A stretch of 12,209 nt of DNA, taken from NCBI GenBank assembly GCA_036373975.1, contig DASUUR010000005.1, positions 1-12,209 on the forward strand. Direction: 5' to 3'. A program made the translations under genes and the position numbers. This document shows positions 6,424-12,209 of the stretch, in pieces (the stretch's first letter is position 1; every line of letters begins with the position of its first letter). Origin of the DNA: DASUUR01 sp036373975 (lineage in GTDB: Bacteria > Patescibacteriota > Saccharimonadia > Saccharimonadales > Saccharimonadaceae). The notes below the pieces were generated by a model. It saw only the letters and a list, made by a program, of their open reading frames with translations, was not told the DNA's origin and ran no database searches.

Positions 6424-7602
6424 TTACTGTTCGCGACACAGAGGGCAGTCCTCAGCTCGTTCGTAACGGGCTCGCCAAGCTCGAAACGCTCGGTGAAAAG
6501 GCAGCAAACTTTTATAGCCTTTGAATTCAGCCAAGCGGCGCAGAATAGCACCTAAAATACCAGTGATGCGTATGTGTGAGGATTCAAAAATTGCCCAGTT
6601 TCCGCCAACCGGCACGGTGACAGGGTATTCTTTCGGCGTATACGATGGCAAAGGCAATGAATGGACAAGTGCCTTAAAATATCGCGCTATAAAACGTGCA
6701 TCATGTAGGGCGGTCATGGCCGTTCCGGTGAAAGGTGTTGCGGCATTATCACCGAGAATATACACATTTTTGGCCGCACGCATATGCTTATCCACCTCAA
6801 TACGCCCATTGTTGGCAATACGAAAAGCGAATTGGTTTGCAGCAAAAAAGGGATGGTTTGTCACTCCAGACGTCCACACCACCGTCTGAGAGGGGATGGT
6901 TCTGCCGTCAATTATGACATTGTCATCGGTTTGCGCCTCAACCTTCTTGTTCACCAATACCCTTATGCCAATTCTACGTAGTTGAGCGGTCACGGCCTTG
7001 CTAGCAACCTTTGACATGCGCGGCAGAACGCGCGGCGCCGCCTCTACCAAGCTTAAATGCACAGCCGCTCTTTTGATACGATGCGCTGTTGCAATTTCGC
7101 GCAAATACGTGCGTAATGCTCCGGCGAGCTCTACTCCTGTTGGCCCCGCACCGACAATTACATAGTTTTTATCCATGTGCTTATCTTCAACCAGCTCATC
7201 GTGCAGGTGGCGTTTGAAGTTATCGACCTCATTCAAGGTTTTTATGCCATAACTGTGCTCCGCCAGGCCAGAAATACCAAAGTATGTGGTCACAACGCCC
7301 ATGGCTAGGATTGCGTTGTCATAATTATAAGATCCCACTTTACCATTAAGCAGTCGGCGTTCGACATCGATGGTTTCGATGCTATCTTTTACTACGGTCA
7401 CATTTTTATACCGAGCGAATATATCCACCAGTGGTATCACAGATTCCTTGCGACTCCTGCCGGTTGCGGTCGCATATAAGGTAGCGTGATGCAAAAAATA
7501 ATCCTGATCGGATATAAGCGTTATCTGGAAGGTCGAATCTTTTGCCAGCTCTTTTGCAGCCTTCACCCCAGCAAAGCCACCACCAACCACAACAATTCTC
7601 AT
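6424..7602 (-). CDS. ndh: Type II NADH:quinone oxidoreductase (NDH-2)
   Basis: This 392-aa flavoprotein of the two-dinucleotide-binding-domain superfamily oxidises NADH and reduces membrane quinone without pumping protons. The FAD-binding Rossmann motif VVVGGGFAG (4-12) opens the protein. The NADH-binding motif VIVGAGPTGVELAG (148-161) sits in the middle, and VYILGDNAA (280-288) is the second FAD contact. A C-terminal stretch with amphipathic helices (about 345-380) could dock to the membrane, and the chain ends in a CPLC motif (386-389). The ATG at 7602 is preferred over the GTG at 7611 because AGGAG sits 8 nt before the ATG but abuts the GTG. The glucan operon follows on the same strand. 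Relatives include sulfide:quinone reductases, but the overall motif set favours NDH-2. Confidence 0.88.
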   Translation of the reverse strand: MRIVVVGGGFAGVKAAKELAKDSTFQITLISDQDYFLHHATLYATATGRSRKESVIPLVDIFARYKNVTVVKDSIETIDVERRLLNGKVGSYNYDNAILAMGVVTTYFGISGLAEHSYGIKTLNEVDNFKRHLHDELVEDKHMDKNYVIVGAGPTGVELAGALRTYLREIATAHRIKRAAVHLSLVEAAPRVLPRMSKVASKAVTAQLRRIGIRVLVNKKVEAQTDDNVIIDGRTIPSQTVVWTSGVTNHPFFAANQFAFRIANNGRIEVDKHMRAAKNVYILGDNAATPFTGTAMTALHDARFIARYFKALVHSLPLPSYTPKEYPVTVPVGGNWAIFESSHIRITGILGAILRRLAEFKGYKSLLPFHRAFRAWRARYERAEDCPLCREQ

Positions 7603-7642
7603 AGATATCACTCCTCACTGCGCCAAAAAGTATATGCTTTAG

Positions 7643-7670
7643 AGTATAACTATTTTCGTTTTCGTGTAAA
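7643..7670 (-). promoter_or_regulatory. Promoter of ndh
   Basis: On the minus strand: TTTACA (7665-7670, 5/6), a 16-bp spacer and TATACT (7643-7648). A second TATACT copy lies at 7629-7634 and could serve as an alternative -10. The ndh ribosome binding site follows at 7612-7617. This promoter shares an intergenic space of 87 bp with the divergent MscS gene. Confidence 0.6.
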
Positions 7671-7675
7671 ACCCT

Positions 7676-7681
7676 TACAAT
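7676..7681 (+). promoter_or_regulatory. -10 box of the MscS gene, leaderless
   Basis: TACAAT (7676-7681) ends 8 bp before the ATG at 7690, which puts the expected start at or within two bases of the initiation codon. No Shine-Dalgarno sequence is possible. The -35 region (about 7653-7658, TTTTCG) is weak and overlaps the spacer of the divergent ndh promoter, so the two promoters may interfere with or share control. Confidence 0.5.
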
Positions 7682-7689
7682 GTCTCTAA

Positions 7690-8634
7690 ATGGATACTTT
7701 CGTTCAGGATCTAGCAAATGGAGTGAATAGTTTTTTCGCTAGCTCAACTGCTGCGCGCTCCGTGATTGTACTATTTGTGGCAATTATTGCCGCCTACTGG
7801 ATAAGTCGCTTCTTTGCGCGAGCAATTATACGGGTTGCGCAGCGCATCGCTGTGAGTGCAGATAGCACATCCGATGAAGAGCGCGCCATCCAGCTCCGCC
7901 GCGTAGAAACGTACTTGAGCGTGACAACCGCCTTGGTGCGCGCCGGCGTGGTAGCAGTTGTGGCATACTTTGCCTGGCGCTTCCTAATACCTGACACCAA
8001 TGACTCTGCTGCAGCAATCGGTGCTGGTACGATATTTGTCGTGCTCGCCGGTGGAACAATTGGTATGTTGCTACGCGATATCACAACCGGCGCCACTATG
8101 ATTATCGAGCGCTGGTTTACAGTTGGAGACTTTATCAAGGTGGAGCCCTTTGGCGATGTTAGCGGGGTAGTAGAGCGCGCCACCCTCCGCTCTACGAGAC
8201 TGCGCGGCCTGAATGGCGAGATCATCTGGCTCCACAACCAGCAGATTCAGGGTGTTCGGGTTACCCCGAGAGGTCTCCGCACCGAAGCGGTTGATATTTT
8301 TGTACGCGATAAAGAAAAGGGCCAAAAGATCGTTACCGAAGCCATGGCAACCATTCCTACCGGTACATTGATGCTAGCCGAGCCGCTCCGTATTATGTCG
8401 ATCGAGGAATGGGGCAAAAATCTATGGCGAATCGTCGTTCAGGGCCAAACCACACCAGGGCGAGAGTGGCTCATTGAGCAGTACTTTATTGACGCACTCA
8501 AGGAATGCGACGACAAGCAAGAAAGCAGGAAGGTTATTATAAGAGAGCCGATCGTACGATATGCCGACCCAACGGCAGAGCGTAAGTTTAAGCGAGCGAT
8601 TCGCATTGCTCGTGATCAGAAAATAAATAAATAG
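7690..8634 (+). CDS. MscS-family mechanosensitive ion channel
   Basis: This is a 314-aa small-conductance mechanosensitive channel protein. Membrane segments are at about residues 22-45, 78-100 and a pore-lining TM3-like helix at about 110-135 that is rich in Gly and Ala (AAAIGAGTIFVVLAGGTIGMLLRDITTG). The MscS beta domain follows, with ERWFTVGDFIKVEPFGDVSG (140-159), THR-type strands (ATLRSTRLRGLNGEIIWLHN) and the pore-proximal loop. A cytoplasmic C-terminal domain ends in a basic helix (about 296-314). It would open under membrane tension to release solutes on hypo-osmotic shock. It is read divergently from ndh and separated from the next gene by its own promoter. The ATG at 7690 is the first in the frame after the -10 box and has no RBS. 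Confidence 0.88.
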   Translation: MDTFVQDLANGVNSFFASSTAARSVIVLFVAIIAAYWISRFFARAIIRVAQRIAVSADSTSDEERAIQLRRVETYLSVTTALVRAGVVAVVAYFAWRFLIPDTNDSAAAIGAGTIFVVLAGGTIGMLLRDITTGATMIIERWFTVGDFIKVEPFGDVSGVVERATLRSTRLRGLNGEIIWLHNQQIQGVRVTPRGLRTEAVDIFVRDKEKGQKIVTEAMATIPTGTLMLAEPLRIMSIEEWGKNLWRIVVQGQTTPGREWLIEQYFIDALKECDDKQESRKVIIREPIVRYADPTAERKFKRAIRIARDQKINK

Positions 8635-8641
8635 CTAACTA

Positions 8642-8670
8642 TTTGCAGAAGACAAGCTGTTGTATATAAT
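8642..8670 (+). promoter_or_regulatory. Promoter of the tail-fibre-like/DMFase-like gene set
   Basis: TTTGCA (8642-8647, 4/6) and a perfect TATAAT (8665-8670) are spaced by 17 bp. The expected start is about 8677, leaving a leader of about 38 nt with GAAAGG (8703-8708) as ribosome binding site. It probably drives the next three genes, whose gaps are 5 and 14 bp. Confidence 0.6.
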
Positions 8671-8714
8671 GTTAACAAACATAAGCAGTATGCGTAATAT
8701 TCGAAAGGTAAGTG

Positions 8715-9398
8715 ATGGCACGACTTCCAATACCAGGATCTGACAGTGGTCAGTGGGGGGATATCTTAAACCAATTTCTTGATGTTGAACACAATAGTGA
8801 TGGCTCCTTAAAGTTACGGACTGATACAGCACTTACCGGAAAATATACAAAACCCGGCTCTGGCATACCCCTGAGCGACCTTGCCGCTGGAGTGCAGAGC
8901 TCTATAAGCGGGGCAGAGCAGAGCAGCAATAAAGGCCAAGCCAACGGCTACGCAAGCCTTGATTCAGGGTCCAAGGTACCAGTTGCACAAATACCAACTC
9001 ATGCCTCCACACATGCCATTGGCGGTAGCGACCCCGTTGCCCTTCGTCTTACTTTGCCTCCTTTTTCAAAAAGTGGCGTTCTTTTTACGGAAACCGGCAC
9101 TCTACGTCTTCCGATTGACGGCACCTACGCTATAGTTGGTGTTCGCCTCATGGCAGGAACCGCCCCTACGGGTGCAGACATCATCGTTGACATTAACAAA
9201 AATGGCACCACGATTTTCACCACTCAGGCAAATCGGCCCACAATTGCAGCCGGCGCTAATTCTGGCGGGCCAGGCGCAACGCCTAATGTTACGGCACTCG
9301 CAGCCGGCGATTATATTACCGTCGACATCGATCAAGTGGGCTCTACAGTAGCCGGCTCCGACCTGGTAGTATCAATCATCGTAGATAGAACGGCGTAA
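8715..9398 (+). CDS. Phage-tail-fibre-like modular protein
   Basis: This is a 227-aa protein without a signal peptide, membrane helix or cysteine. The N-terminal module (5-30) reads PIPGSDSGQWGDILN then FLDVEHNSDG, a head region I know from tail-fibre-like proteins of phages and soil bacteria. A linker with ANGYASLDSGSKVPVAQIP (76-94) and THASTHAIGGSDP (95-107) is typical of tail fibre and collar repeats. The C-terminal domain (108-227) is beta-rich, with the stretch TAPTGADIIVDINKNGTTIF (149-168) that recurs in phage tail-associated proteins. It is likely a trimeric adhesion or appendage protein. Which host it binds, and how it leaves the cell, cannot be told. ATG 8715 is preferred over GTG 8712 because of its 6-nt spacing from AAAGG. 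No capsid or tail genes flank it. Confidence 0.75.
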   Translation: MARLPIPGSDSGQWGDILNQFLDVEHNSDGSLKLRTDTALTGKYTKPGSGIPLSDLAAGVQSSISGAEQSSNKGQANGYASLDSGSKVPVAQIPTHASTHAIGGSDPVALRLTLPPFSKSGVLFTETGTLRLPIDGTYAIVGVRLMAGTAPTGADIIVDINKNGTTIFTTQANRPTIAAGANSGGPGATPNVTALAAGDYITVDIDQVGSTVAGSDLVVSIIVDRTA

Positions 9399-9403
9399 TA
9401 TCG

Positions 9404-11689
9404 ATGGCACAGCTTAATAATTCCACGAAGTTTTCTGCTCCTGGTGATCAGGCAAGCTTTTCCGTAACAGTTCCCGCAGTTGCAGCAGGTGCCAAATTAG
9501 TATGCGTCACCTATGGAGGTGCGGTTGTCACAGCGGCAATTGGCGGTAACAATTTTACTAAAAGAACCACCTCGCTCAGTTCTCTTGAAGTTGCTTGTCA
9601 AGATATTGTAGCGACTGGCGGTGAGACAACCGTCGATATCACTTTAAATGGGCCTTCTAATATTGACGGGGTGATATTTGAATTCGCCGCTGGCTCTTTG
9701 GGCGCCTTCATTGCGGGAAGTGCCAATGCGGATGCTCTTGATGCCCAACAGCAAGGAACAACAAACGGCCTGACTACCACTGGATCGGCCGTCATATTTA
9801 GCGCATTCACATCAATCGACAGTAACACCGCCGCTGCACGACGATGGTGGGGGCTTGAGCCACTTGGTAAAGTTGTCTGGAATGGCCACAATAATAATGT
9901 TGGTAACGAAAAATTCTGGGGACAAATTGGCGTTTCAGATGTAGCAGCCGCTGGAACATACACGCCTCTAAGCGCACGTGCGTTAGGGGGCTCATACCAG
10001 GCCGCCAGCTGGGCATACGCCGACAGTTCAGGAATTCCTACCTACAGCAATATTTATCCCAATGCAATCGCAGCCGAAAATTCACTCCCAGGGTCTGCTT
10101 CGGCCACTTGGGTAGGGGTAACGACAAACGCAAATATTGCTGGATATACCGATAAGGTTTCCTACGCGCCAGGCGAAACCGTTAACTTCAAGGTTGACAG
10201 TAATAATGTGGGTTTCACGATAGAAATTAATCGCGTCGGCTACTACGGCTACCTGAATAAAGGCGCTAAGCGCAAAGCGGTCGTCACGGGCAGCCCGGCC
10301 GCACAAAGCGCGCCCACCATTGACTCCTATGGCGGAACCGTATGCAGCTGGTCGACCACTGCCACCTGGTCCATTCCGACAACTGAGACTCCGGGTGTTT
10401 ATATCGCAAATATGCGCCGAAGCGACAATAGCGCCTTTGTTGCCTCACTCCTCTTTGTAGTGCGAAGTACCGTGCCATCAAGTAAGACCAACAAAATTAT
10501 GATGAAAACTTCAGACTTTACTTGGCATGCGTACAACCTTTGGGGTGGAACTTCAGAAGCCGGCGTTGGCCTTTCGGGTTACACTGGGCGCAATCTCTAT
10601 AGACAGGCTCCAGCAGGTAACGTAAATACTCGCGCTTTTGCCGTCTCATCAGACCGCCCCATGAGTACAGCCGCAAGCCAATCACAAACATCCTTTGAAG
10701 ACTCTGAGCTGCCCCTTATATCCTTCCTTGAGGCAAACGGATACGATATCGACTACTACAGTTGTGTAGATATCGATAAGGACCCAACTATTCCATCAAA
10801 ATACAAACTTGCGGTCTCCTCGGGTCATGATGAATACTGGACGCTGAACATGATGAATGCTTTTCTTGACGCCCGAGACAGCGGAACAAACCTTGCATTC
10901 TTCTCCTCAAACACAGCCCTCTGGCACGTCAGATTCGACCCGAGCGATACAGAGCGCCGTAAGATGATCTGTTATAAGGATTCCCACGACCAGGTGGGCT
11001 ACGACGGCACCACAAAGTACGACCCGGTGGCTTATACTGGGACATGGCGAGACTCTCGCACCAATGTAGGCGGTGTTAATAATCCACTACGACTCCCTGA
11101 ATCTGCTTTGCAAGGCCAGTGGTTTATTGCAAACGGTCCACAACAGCGCACCATGGTAGTTACCGATGCGTACAAGAACGTGCCAATCTGGCGTAACACC
11201 TCAGTGGCTGCATTAGGAGTGGGTGGTTCACAATCCCTCTTCCCAAACAGTTTGGGATATGAGCTCGACTACGTTAAGCGCGACGAAGCAACTACTCCAA
11301 AAAATATTGCCCTACTAAACGACCAGGATATCACGCTAACAGGCCAGGCTGCCAATGATAATGGCGACAGCTACACCGGCAACGGTACGTTTAAGTTTGG
11401 CATGTCCCTTTATCGTGCCCCTTCAGGAGCTCTTGTGTTCTGCGCTGGGACTTGGCGATGGTCATGGGGGGTTAGCCGTCTTCGCGCTAACGACGCCGAC
11501 CTAAACGGTGCGATAGACATCACAATGCAGCAAGCAACACTTAACCTTTTCCAAGATCTAGGCGTTGCGCCAGCCACACTGCTTGGAACCGTATCAAATA
11601 ATGACGCAACACCACTCGTTGACCCAGCCCCCGCTAAAACGGCAGAGGATTACGGGCTATCGATATCCCGCTGGGGAATGACAATATAA
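9404..11689 (+). CDS. DMFase-beta-like (DmfA2 C-terminal) protein with beta-rich N-terminal domain
   Basis: This 761-aa protein has two parts. Residues 1 to about 215 form a repetitive Gly/Ala/Thr-rich beta-type domain (VTVPAVAAGAKLVCVTYGG) that looks like an appendage or adhesin domain. Residues from about 220 on match the N,N-dimethylformamidase large-subunit-like family: a beta-sandwich section (FTIEINRVGYYGYLNKGAKR, 271-290), then TWHAYN (373-378), SSDRPM (415-420), SGHDEYW (473-479), NLAFFSSN (496-503), YTGTWRD (544-550) and WRNTSVAALG (596-605). The characterised enzyme hydrolyses dimethylformamide at a mononuclear iron held by two Tyr and one Glu; Tyr377, Tyr451/452 and Glu477 are candidates here. 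The substrate is unknown and could be a cell-wall or polymer amide or a sugar. No signal peptide is seen. It starts 5 bp after the tail-fibre-like gene, so the two are surely co-transcribed. Confidence 0.82.
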   Translation: MAQLNNSTKFSAPGDQASFSVTVPAVAAGAKLVCVTYGGAVVTAAIGGNNFTKRTTSLSSLEVACQDIVATGGETTVDITLNGPSNIDGVIFEFAAGSLGAFIAGSANADALDAQQQGTTNGLTTTGSAVIFSAFTSIDSNTAAARRWWGLEPLGKVVWNGHNNNVGNEKFWGQIGVSDVAAAGTYTPLSARALGGSYQAASWAYADSSGIPTYSNIYPNAIAAENSLPGSASATWVGVTTNANIAGYTDKVSYAPGETVNFKVDSNNVGFTIEINRVGYYGYLNKGAKRKAVVTGSPAAQSAPTIDSYGGTVCSWSTTATWSIPTTETPGVYIANMRRSDNSAFVASLLFVVRSTVPSSKTNKIMMKTSDFTWHAYNLWGGTSEAGVGLSGYTGRNLYRQAPAGNVNTRAFAVSSDRPMSTAASQSQTSFEDSELPLISFLEANGYDIDYYSCVDIDKDPTIPSKYKLAVSSGHDEYWTLNMMNAFLDARDSGTNLAFFSSNTALWHVRFDPSDTERRKMICYKDSHDQVGYDGTTKYDPVAYTGTWRDSRTNVGGVNNPLRLPESALQGQWFIANGPQQRTMVVTDAYKNVPIWRNTSVAALGVGGSQSLFPNSLGYELDYVKRDEATTPKNIALLNDQDITLTGQAANDNGDSYTGNGTFKFGMSLYRAPSGALVFCAGTWRWSWGVSRLRANDADLNGAIDITMQQATLNLFQDLGVAPATLLGTVSNNDATPLVDPAPAKTAEDYGLSISRWGMTI

Positions 11690-11703
11690 GGAGAAATACA
11701 GAT

Positions 11704-11985
11704 ATGACAGCAATAATTTCGGCCGTGTTCGGTCTGATAGAACTAGTATTGGGCTTTAGGTTTATGTTCCTATTCTTAGGGGCAAACCCCTCGGCACCTT
11801 TTGTAGACTGGATTTACGATGTAAGCACGCCGTTTGTTACACCTTTCGCCGGTATACTAGGCCAACCAGTAGTAGCGCCGGTTGGTACAGTGGTCAATAG
11901 CATCTTTGATGCATCCACATTAATTGCATTTGTCGTATATGCAAGTATAGGCGGTCTCCTCATAGCCTTTACACGAGGCCGCTAA
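11704..11985 (+). CDS. YggT-family-like membrane protein
   Basis: This 93-aa hydrophobic protein has two or three membrane segments (about residues 3-25, a short amphipathic or re-entrant stretch around 40-60, and 68-90). The pattern of YggT/YlmG proteins is visible: an Arg/Phe-rich first helix (LGFRFMFLFLGANPSAPFVDWIY), then STPFVTPFAGI (41-51) and a final helix ending in a basic TRGR. YggT proteins are linked to osmotic tolerance and membrane or division functions in other bacteria, but the mechanism is not established. A good ribosome binding site (AGGAG, 11689-11693) precedes the ATG. It is 14 bp downstream of the DMFase-like gene and is followed by a terminator. Confidence 0.75.
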   Translation: MTAIISAVFGLIELVLGFRFMFLFLGANPSAPFVDWIYDVSTPFVTPFAGILGQPVVAPVGTVVNSIFDASTLIAFVVYASIGGLLIAFTRGR

Positions 11986-12018
11986 AGAAAAAGCCAGTCG
12001 TATGACTGGCATTTTCTT
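11985..12018. terminator. Bidirectional intrinsic terminator
   Basis: The stem GCCAGTC (11993-11999) / GACTGGC (12004-12010) has a GTAT loop. It is flanked by AAGAAAA (11985-11991) and TTTTCTT (12012-12018), which pair after one A/A mismatch and supply a U tract in both directions. It ends the plus-strand transcript after the YggT-like gene and the convergent minus-strand transcript from the right edge. Confidence 0.88.
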
Positions 12019-12021
12019 AGG

Positions 12022-12204
12022 TTAGCGTTCTTTGTTGGCCGATACAACTATCCAGGCATTTACCCAAAACAGCAATATTACAGCCGGTACGCAAATGAAG
12101 CCCAAAAAGAGCACCCAGAAATGAGGCAGCATGAAGGCAAGCGGCCAAAACCCGTAAAGGCTAGCGAAAATCATACCCATATATAAGAAGCCCGTCACTA
12201 TCAA
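12022..12204 (-). CDS. Small two-helix membrane protein, possibly 5'-partial at window edge
   Basis: The frame is open from the window edge to a TAA at 12022-12024. The assigned TTG at 12204 gives 60 aa; GTG at 12198 is an alternative, and the gene may begin outside the window. The protein is almost entirely hydrophobic, with two predicted membrane helices (about 5-24 and 29-53) joined by a short turn (LPHF), and ends in a polar NKER tail. Aromatic content is high. No family is recognised. It converges on the YggT-like gene and shares its terminator, which supports it being a real transcribed gene. Confidence 0.55.
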   Translation of the reverse strand: MIVTGFLYMGMIFASLYGFWPLAFMLPHFWVLFLGFICVPAVILLFWVNAWIVVSANKER

Positions 12205-12209
12205 TATAC

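Noticed and set aside
8629..8644. Hairpin AAATAG/CTATTT after the MscS gene as a terminator
   Set aside because: The stem is only 6 bp and AT-rich, and the plus strand has no T tract after it. The T-rich side faces the minus strand, where no gene ends.
1..12209. CRISPR array, insertion sequence or integrase
   Set aside because: No regularly spaced repeats, terminal inverted repeats or transposase/integrase motifs were found on either strand.

Overview
The window looks like a chromosomal segment of a small-genome bacterium of the Candidate Phyla Radiation, most likely an environmental Saccharibacteria (TM7) relative. This is inferred from the gene repertoire and protein style: a lone type IV pilin with a short leader, compact genes, an archaeal-type GH57/GH15 glucan operon, and a phage-tail-like 'PIPGSDSGQWGDILN' protein. 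No 16S rRNA or marker phylogeny is present to prove it. TGA is used as a stop (the glycosyltransferase gene ends in an ATGA overlap), so UGA is not read as glycine as in Gracilibacteria or Absconditabacteria.

Layout. Positions 1-1234 (+) hold the end of a small membrane protein gene, a type IV pilin-like gene, tRNA-Thr(GGT) and rpmG (ribosomal protein bL33). A strong bidirectional terminator (1241-1277) separates these from a convergent minus-strand block. That block runs, in transcription order, from a type II NADH dehydrogenase (7602 to 6424), through its own sigma70-like promoter, to a four-gene overlapping operon: GT4 glycosyltransferase, GH57 glycosidase, GH15 glucoamylase-like enzyme, and an unrecognised 237-aa protein. 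From 7690 the plus strand carries a MscS-type channel gene. It is followed by a promoter and three closely spaced genes: a phage-tail-fibre-like protein, a 761-aa protein with an N,N-dimethylformamidase-beta-like (DmfA2) catalytic region fused to a beta-rich N-terminal domain, and a YggT-like membrane protein. A second bidirectional terminator (11985-12018) ends this block, facing a small convergent membrane protein gene at the right edge.

How the genes work together. The minus-strand operon reads as an intracellular alpha-glucan (glycogen- or maltodextrin-like) metabolism unit: a glycogen-synthase-like transferase plus two glucan-active hydrolases or transglycosylases, all without signal peptides. 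NDH-2 just upstream could reoxidise NADH produced by sugar catabolism. The 8715-11689 pair is the least ordinary part. It consists of tail-fibre-like modules and a predicted amidohydrolase-like domain, neither with a signal peptide, and no phage structural genes are visible around them. Two genes (pilin and MscS) have a -10 box so close to the ATG that their transcripts are probably leaderless.
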